From Piezodorus guildinii (Eukaryota > Arthropoda > Insecta > Hemiptera > Pentatomidae): a stretch of 64,000 bases of DNA. The notes beneath the pieces are model-generated. The model saw only the letters and a list, made by a program, of their open reading frames with translations, was not told the DNA's origin and did not search any database. Shown here piece after piece: positions 1 to 64,000 of the stretch (positions are counted from its first letter, which is position 1; the number at the start of each line of letters is the position of its first letter). A program made the position numbers and the translations under genes. Where the stretch lies: the NCBI GenBank assembly GCA_023052935.1, contig CM041298.1:112211977-112275976 (forward strand), written 5' to 3'.

Positions 1-1103
1 TAATCGAAGTGGGGGAAGATGAGAGAGGAAACTAGGAGCTGGCGGGTTTTAAGGGGTATTAAATCATGTAATCTGAGGAACTGTTTAAGAATGGCTATGG
101 ATTTTCTAGAAATTTACGAAATATGATTATTCCAGGATAGGTTTTGGTCGAGGAATAAGCCAAGGTTTCTAACGGACATTTGGAAGATGATAGGTCTATG
201 ATTAAGGTAGAGTAAGGGGTGGCAGGAGAGGGAGTTGAGCAGATGTTTGGAACCGATGAGGATAGCTTTCGTTTTATCAACATTAAGTTTTAGTCCATTC
301 TTGATGGCCCATAAATTGATACTGTCAATGTCTTCTTGTAATTTTTGGACCATCTCAGGCATTTCGGAAGGATGGAAGGAGAGGTAAATTTGGAGATCAT
401 CGGCATATAGGTGGTATTTAGAGTGAAGTATGGCATTGGGTAGGTCATTAACATAGATAGAGAATAGGATTGGAGAGAGAGCAGATCCCTGAGGAACTCC
501 ATATGTTAGCAGAATAGGTGAGGAAGGAGGTTTATTTGGGATTATCACAGTTTAAGTTTGAGCAGATAGAAAGGAAAGAAACCAGTTTATGGCACTATCG
601 GATATTGATAGGTTTCGGAGTTTGGAGAGAAGGATTTTATGGTTTACCATATCAAAGGCTTTTGAGAAGTCAAAGAGGACCAGGATTGATATTTTTTGTT
701 TATCTATGGAGGATTGAAGGTCTTGGGTAATTTTTAGGAGAGCTGATTGAGTGGAATATATGGATCTAAAGCCAGGATCTAATGCCTTAATAAATGCAGT
801 TAGATGTTTGTACAGGAGTGGTGTCATGACCCTGGTTAAAAACTCAAACCCTGCAATAGAAGTTCTGCTAATACTAAACGACACAGCTGAAATAATGAAA
901 TGGAAGACGGAAGAGAGGTAAAACCCGAACCTGGTGGATGGACTGCATGGAGGAGGAGATGACTGGCGGTAGGGGACTTGAGAAGGAGAACTGGTGGGAT
1001 AGAATGAAGTGGAGGGATGCTCTGAATTACTAGACAACCCATTGAGGGATATAAAACCTGTGAAAGAAGTATTTGGATGTTCTGACTGTATTGTCGATAG
1101 CAA
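1..1103 (-). pseudogene. CR1/Jockey-like LINE, reverse transcriptase fragment
   Basis: Two minus-strand frames (about 1103-552 and 548-114) together cover a reverse transcriptase. The first has LVLFDFSKAFDMVNHKILL. The second has YGVPQGSALSPILFSIY and the catalytic YADDLQIYL, followed by LGLFLDQNLSWNNHIS. A frameshift near position 550 separates them. The sequence continues off the left edge, where the last bases match the post-RT region of the same family at about 10550. It is a degraded retrotransposon inserted downstream of the carboxylesterase exons. Confidence 0.8.
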
Positions 1104-1149
1104 CTTAAAAAAAAAAAAATTGCTCTAAGCAAATGTGGTCTCATCTGAA

Positions 1150-1640
1150 CATATTATATCAGTAAAGCTTTAAGCCACCCCTTTATAAGTCTTCAGGGAG
1201 AGTTGCATGGATTTGTGGAGGATTAAAGTATCGGTGCCAATGGCTTTATGTTGGATGTCACAGAATTCTATCGCACTATCTGAAACTATGAGCAAGTAGA
1301 AGTCGTGGGGAAGTTGTTTGTCACAAAGTATGGTCCTTCCAAGATTTTTTTTTTTGAAAAACTACGGACTGGAATGACTGAATTAATTCGATATCAAAGC
1401 TTTTTGCAGAGCCCCATAGCTCTATCCTATCCATAAGGGTTTTATAAGTGCCTTTCAAATAATAATTTTGTCATTTAAATATAATTTTGAGCATTTGTCA
1501 AGCAGCCTAGATAATTGTCCAAATCATTTGTTCATTTTTTTTCACTCAAGCCCAATATGGGACCTCCATGTCAGTCTTTTGTCGAATTGCAGTTCCAGAA
1601 TTCGAACTTCTTCTGAAGTAGATATTGATATATCTATAAT
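1150..1640 (-). pseudogene. Jockey-like LINE remnant
   Basis: Broken minus-strand frames recall the better Jockey copies at 26 and 54 kb: ILELQFDKRLTWRSHIGLE near 1615-1550 and DRIELWGSAKS near 1440-1400. After a poly-T indel near 1350, LGRTILCDKQLPHDFYLL continues to a stop near 1157. Several stops and indels make it non-functional. It lies between the first LINE and the last visible carboxylesterase exon. Confidence 0.55.
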
Positions 1641-1659
1641 TAAAAATAATAAATTTTGA

Positions 1660-2129
1660 ATTTAAAGTAATATTATTACAAGATGTTTGAAGCTTAGTTT
1701 TCCTGTTTAGGTCATAACCAAAATCAATACAAGACTAAAATAATGTAGTGATATGGATGTATTTTATTAATGAGAACAATTGTCAATTAAAAGCAAGAAT
1801 TCTAAATAAAAAATAGTCAGAGTAAGGATATGATGAGATGAATTCAAAGTCTTGATTTAAATTAAGTCTATCACATTAAATTAATAAAATGGTCATAGTT
1901 TCACAAATTCTCAGCATACGGGTATGATAAGAGACAAAAATTTTGAAACATGAGATCTTGTATCAACAGCCTGAAAAGGACTAAAAAGTAGTCATGGCAC
2001 ATTACTGTAAGGCATTTCAATATGTACTCTAAATTTGCAAAGAATTTGCTCTTTACATACTAATATTTGAGAGGATTAATGCTTTATTTTGCAATATCCA
2101 AAAGAAATATAGTTATAATAAATATTTAC
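1660..2129. other. Intron sequence, nothing recognised
   Basis: AT-rich sequence without an open frame, terminal repeat or family match that I can see. It directly follows the donor of the 2130-2268 exon, so it is intronic for the carboxylesterase. Confidence 0.5.
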
Positions 2130-63354
<61,225 letters not shown>

Positions 63355-63584
63355 CTGTAAAAAAAAAAAAAAAATTATTTAAATGTAAATTTAAAGAATC
63401 TGATACGAATTTCACTTATCTCCGTTGTTAAAATGAATTGAAGTTTAATCTGCTTACTTTGAAAATAAGACAACTTTTTTTTTTTTTTTAATGTTAAGCT
63501 TTTCAGCGGTATATTACATCTTAATTACTGTTCTTATGTTAAGAAAAAAAAATACATTAAAAAGATATGTTTGTTCTTTTTACT

Positions 63585-64000
63585 TTCACTTACTATATAT
63601 AGTAAGGGGAAGTATTGCGATCGTGAAAATTTTCGAATTCCAGTTTTCAACGGAAATACACGTTTTAGGGTCCCCTGAGTCCAAATAACCAAGTCCCACA
63701 AAAATGTCTGAGTGTGTGTGTGGTAACTCCCGGGCGGAAACGAAAAGTCCTATGAAACTGAAATTTCATATTTAAGACAACTATACGCCCGAGACGTGAC
63801 GTTTTTTTTATCAGAATGAGCTTACCAGAAGAGCCAATTTTCTCAAAAACGGTTCCGACGATTTTGATTAAACTCGCTATATCGATGTAAAATTTAATGG
63901 GCTTTAATATCGTGTAGGTTTCATTCTGATTAAAATGGTCTGATAGGGCTTAAATGCTGATATTAGAATTGAATAAATTCGATACCCAACTAAAGAATAA
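63585..64000 (+). mobile_element. CTTTCACTTAC element, runs off the window
   Basis: Left end TTACTTTCACTTACTATATA with palindrome TACTATATATAGTA, short (TG)n at 63713-63722, then the middle part with small deletions. The right end lies beyond position 64000. It lies upstream of the first visible carboxylesterase exon. Confidence 0.8.

Overview
This is eukaryotic, AT-rich, intron-bearing DNA, most likely from an insect and possibly a hemimetabolous or hemipteran one; that placement is inferred from the repeat types and the esterase family, not proven. There are no bacterial operons, rRNA genes or true tRNA genes. The main result is that almost the whole window is one host gene on the minus strand: a type-B carboxylesterase (juvenile-hormone-esterase / venom-carboxylesterase type). 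Eight coding exons can be placed by matching splice sites, reading phase and family motifs: 63235-63354, 50615-50758, 34548-34695, 34280-34464, 10842-11038, 6206-6359, 3967-4145 and 2130-2268. Together they make 1266 nt, about 422 codons. The signal-peptide exon lies beyond the right edge, and the last exon with the catalytic His lies beyond the left edge. The exon holding the serine nucleophile (34280-34464) lacks one base in this sequence and reads into a stop.

The introns (83 bp to 23 kb) are packed with nested mobile DNA. 0-5 kb: a YADD reverse transcriptase of a CR1/Jockey-like LINE, Jockey and mariner remnants, a tRNA-derived SINE, and a possible first exon of a plus-strand membrane-protein gene. 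5-13 kb: a SINE, a small Helitron with TC...CTAA ends followed by a 200-bp tandem array, and several copies of a roughly 0.9-kb element whose ends carry CTTTCACTTAC / GTAAGTGAAAG. 13-25 kb: three internally damaged or degraded DNA transposons (two mariners, one Transib-like element) and LINE pieces. 26-32 kb: a Jockey fragment inside a CR1-like 3' UTR, an 855-bp tandem array and a LINE with a restriction-like endonuclease. 32-46 kb: a long palindrome carrying hammerhead-ribozyme cores, an I-clade LINE with a 14-bp target duplication, another LINE with a 15-bp duplication, and a solo LTR. 46-64 kb: a terminal-inverted-repeat element, adjacent SINEs, Jockey pieces, a second Transib-like element with RSS-like ends, and a second hammerhead palindrome.

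The most unusual signals are two palindromic retroelements (32196-32550 and 62400-62714), each with opposed minimal hammerhead cores and 12-13 bp target duplications, which fit non-autonomous Penelope-like elements. The Transib-like element (58861-59669) has CACAGTG heptamers, 23-bp spacers and A-rich nonamers at both ends with a 5-bp CGTCG duplication. Two LINE insertions have also landed in frame with their host repeats and created long chimeric reading frames.
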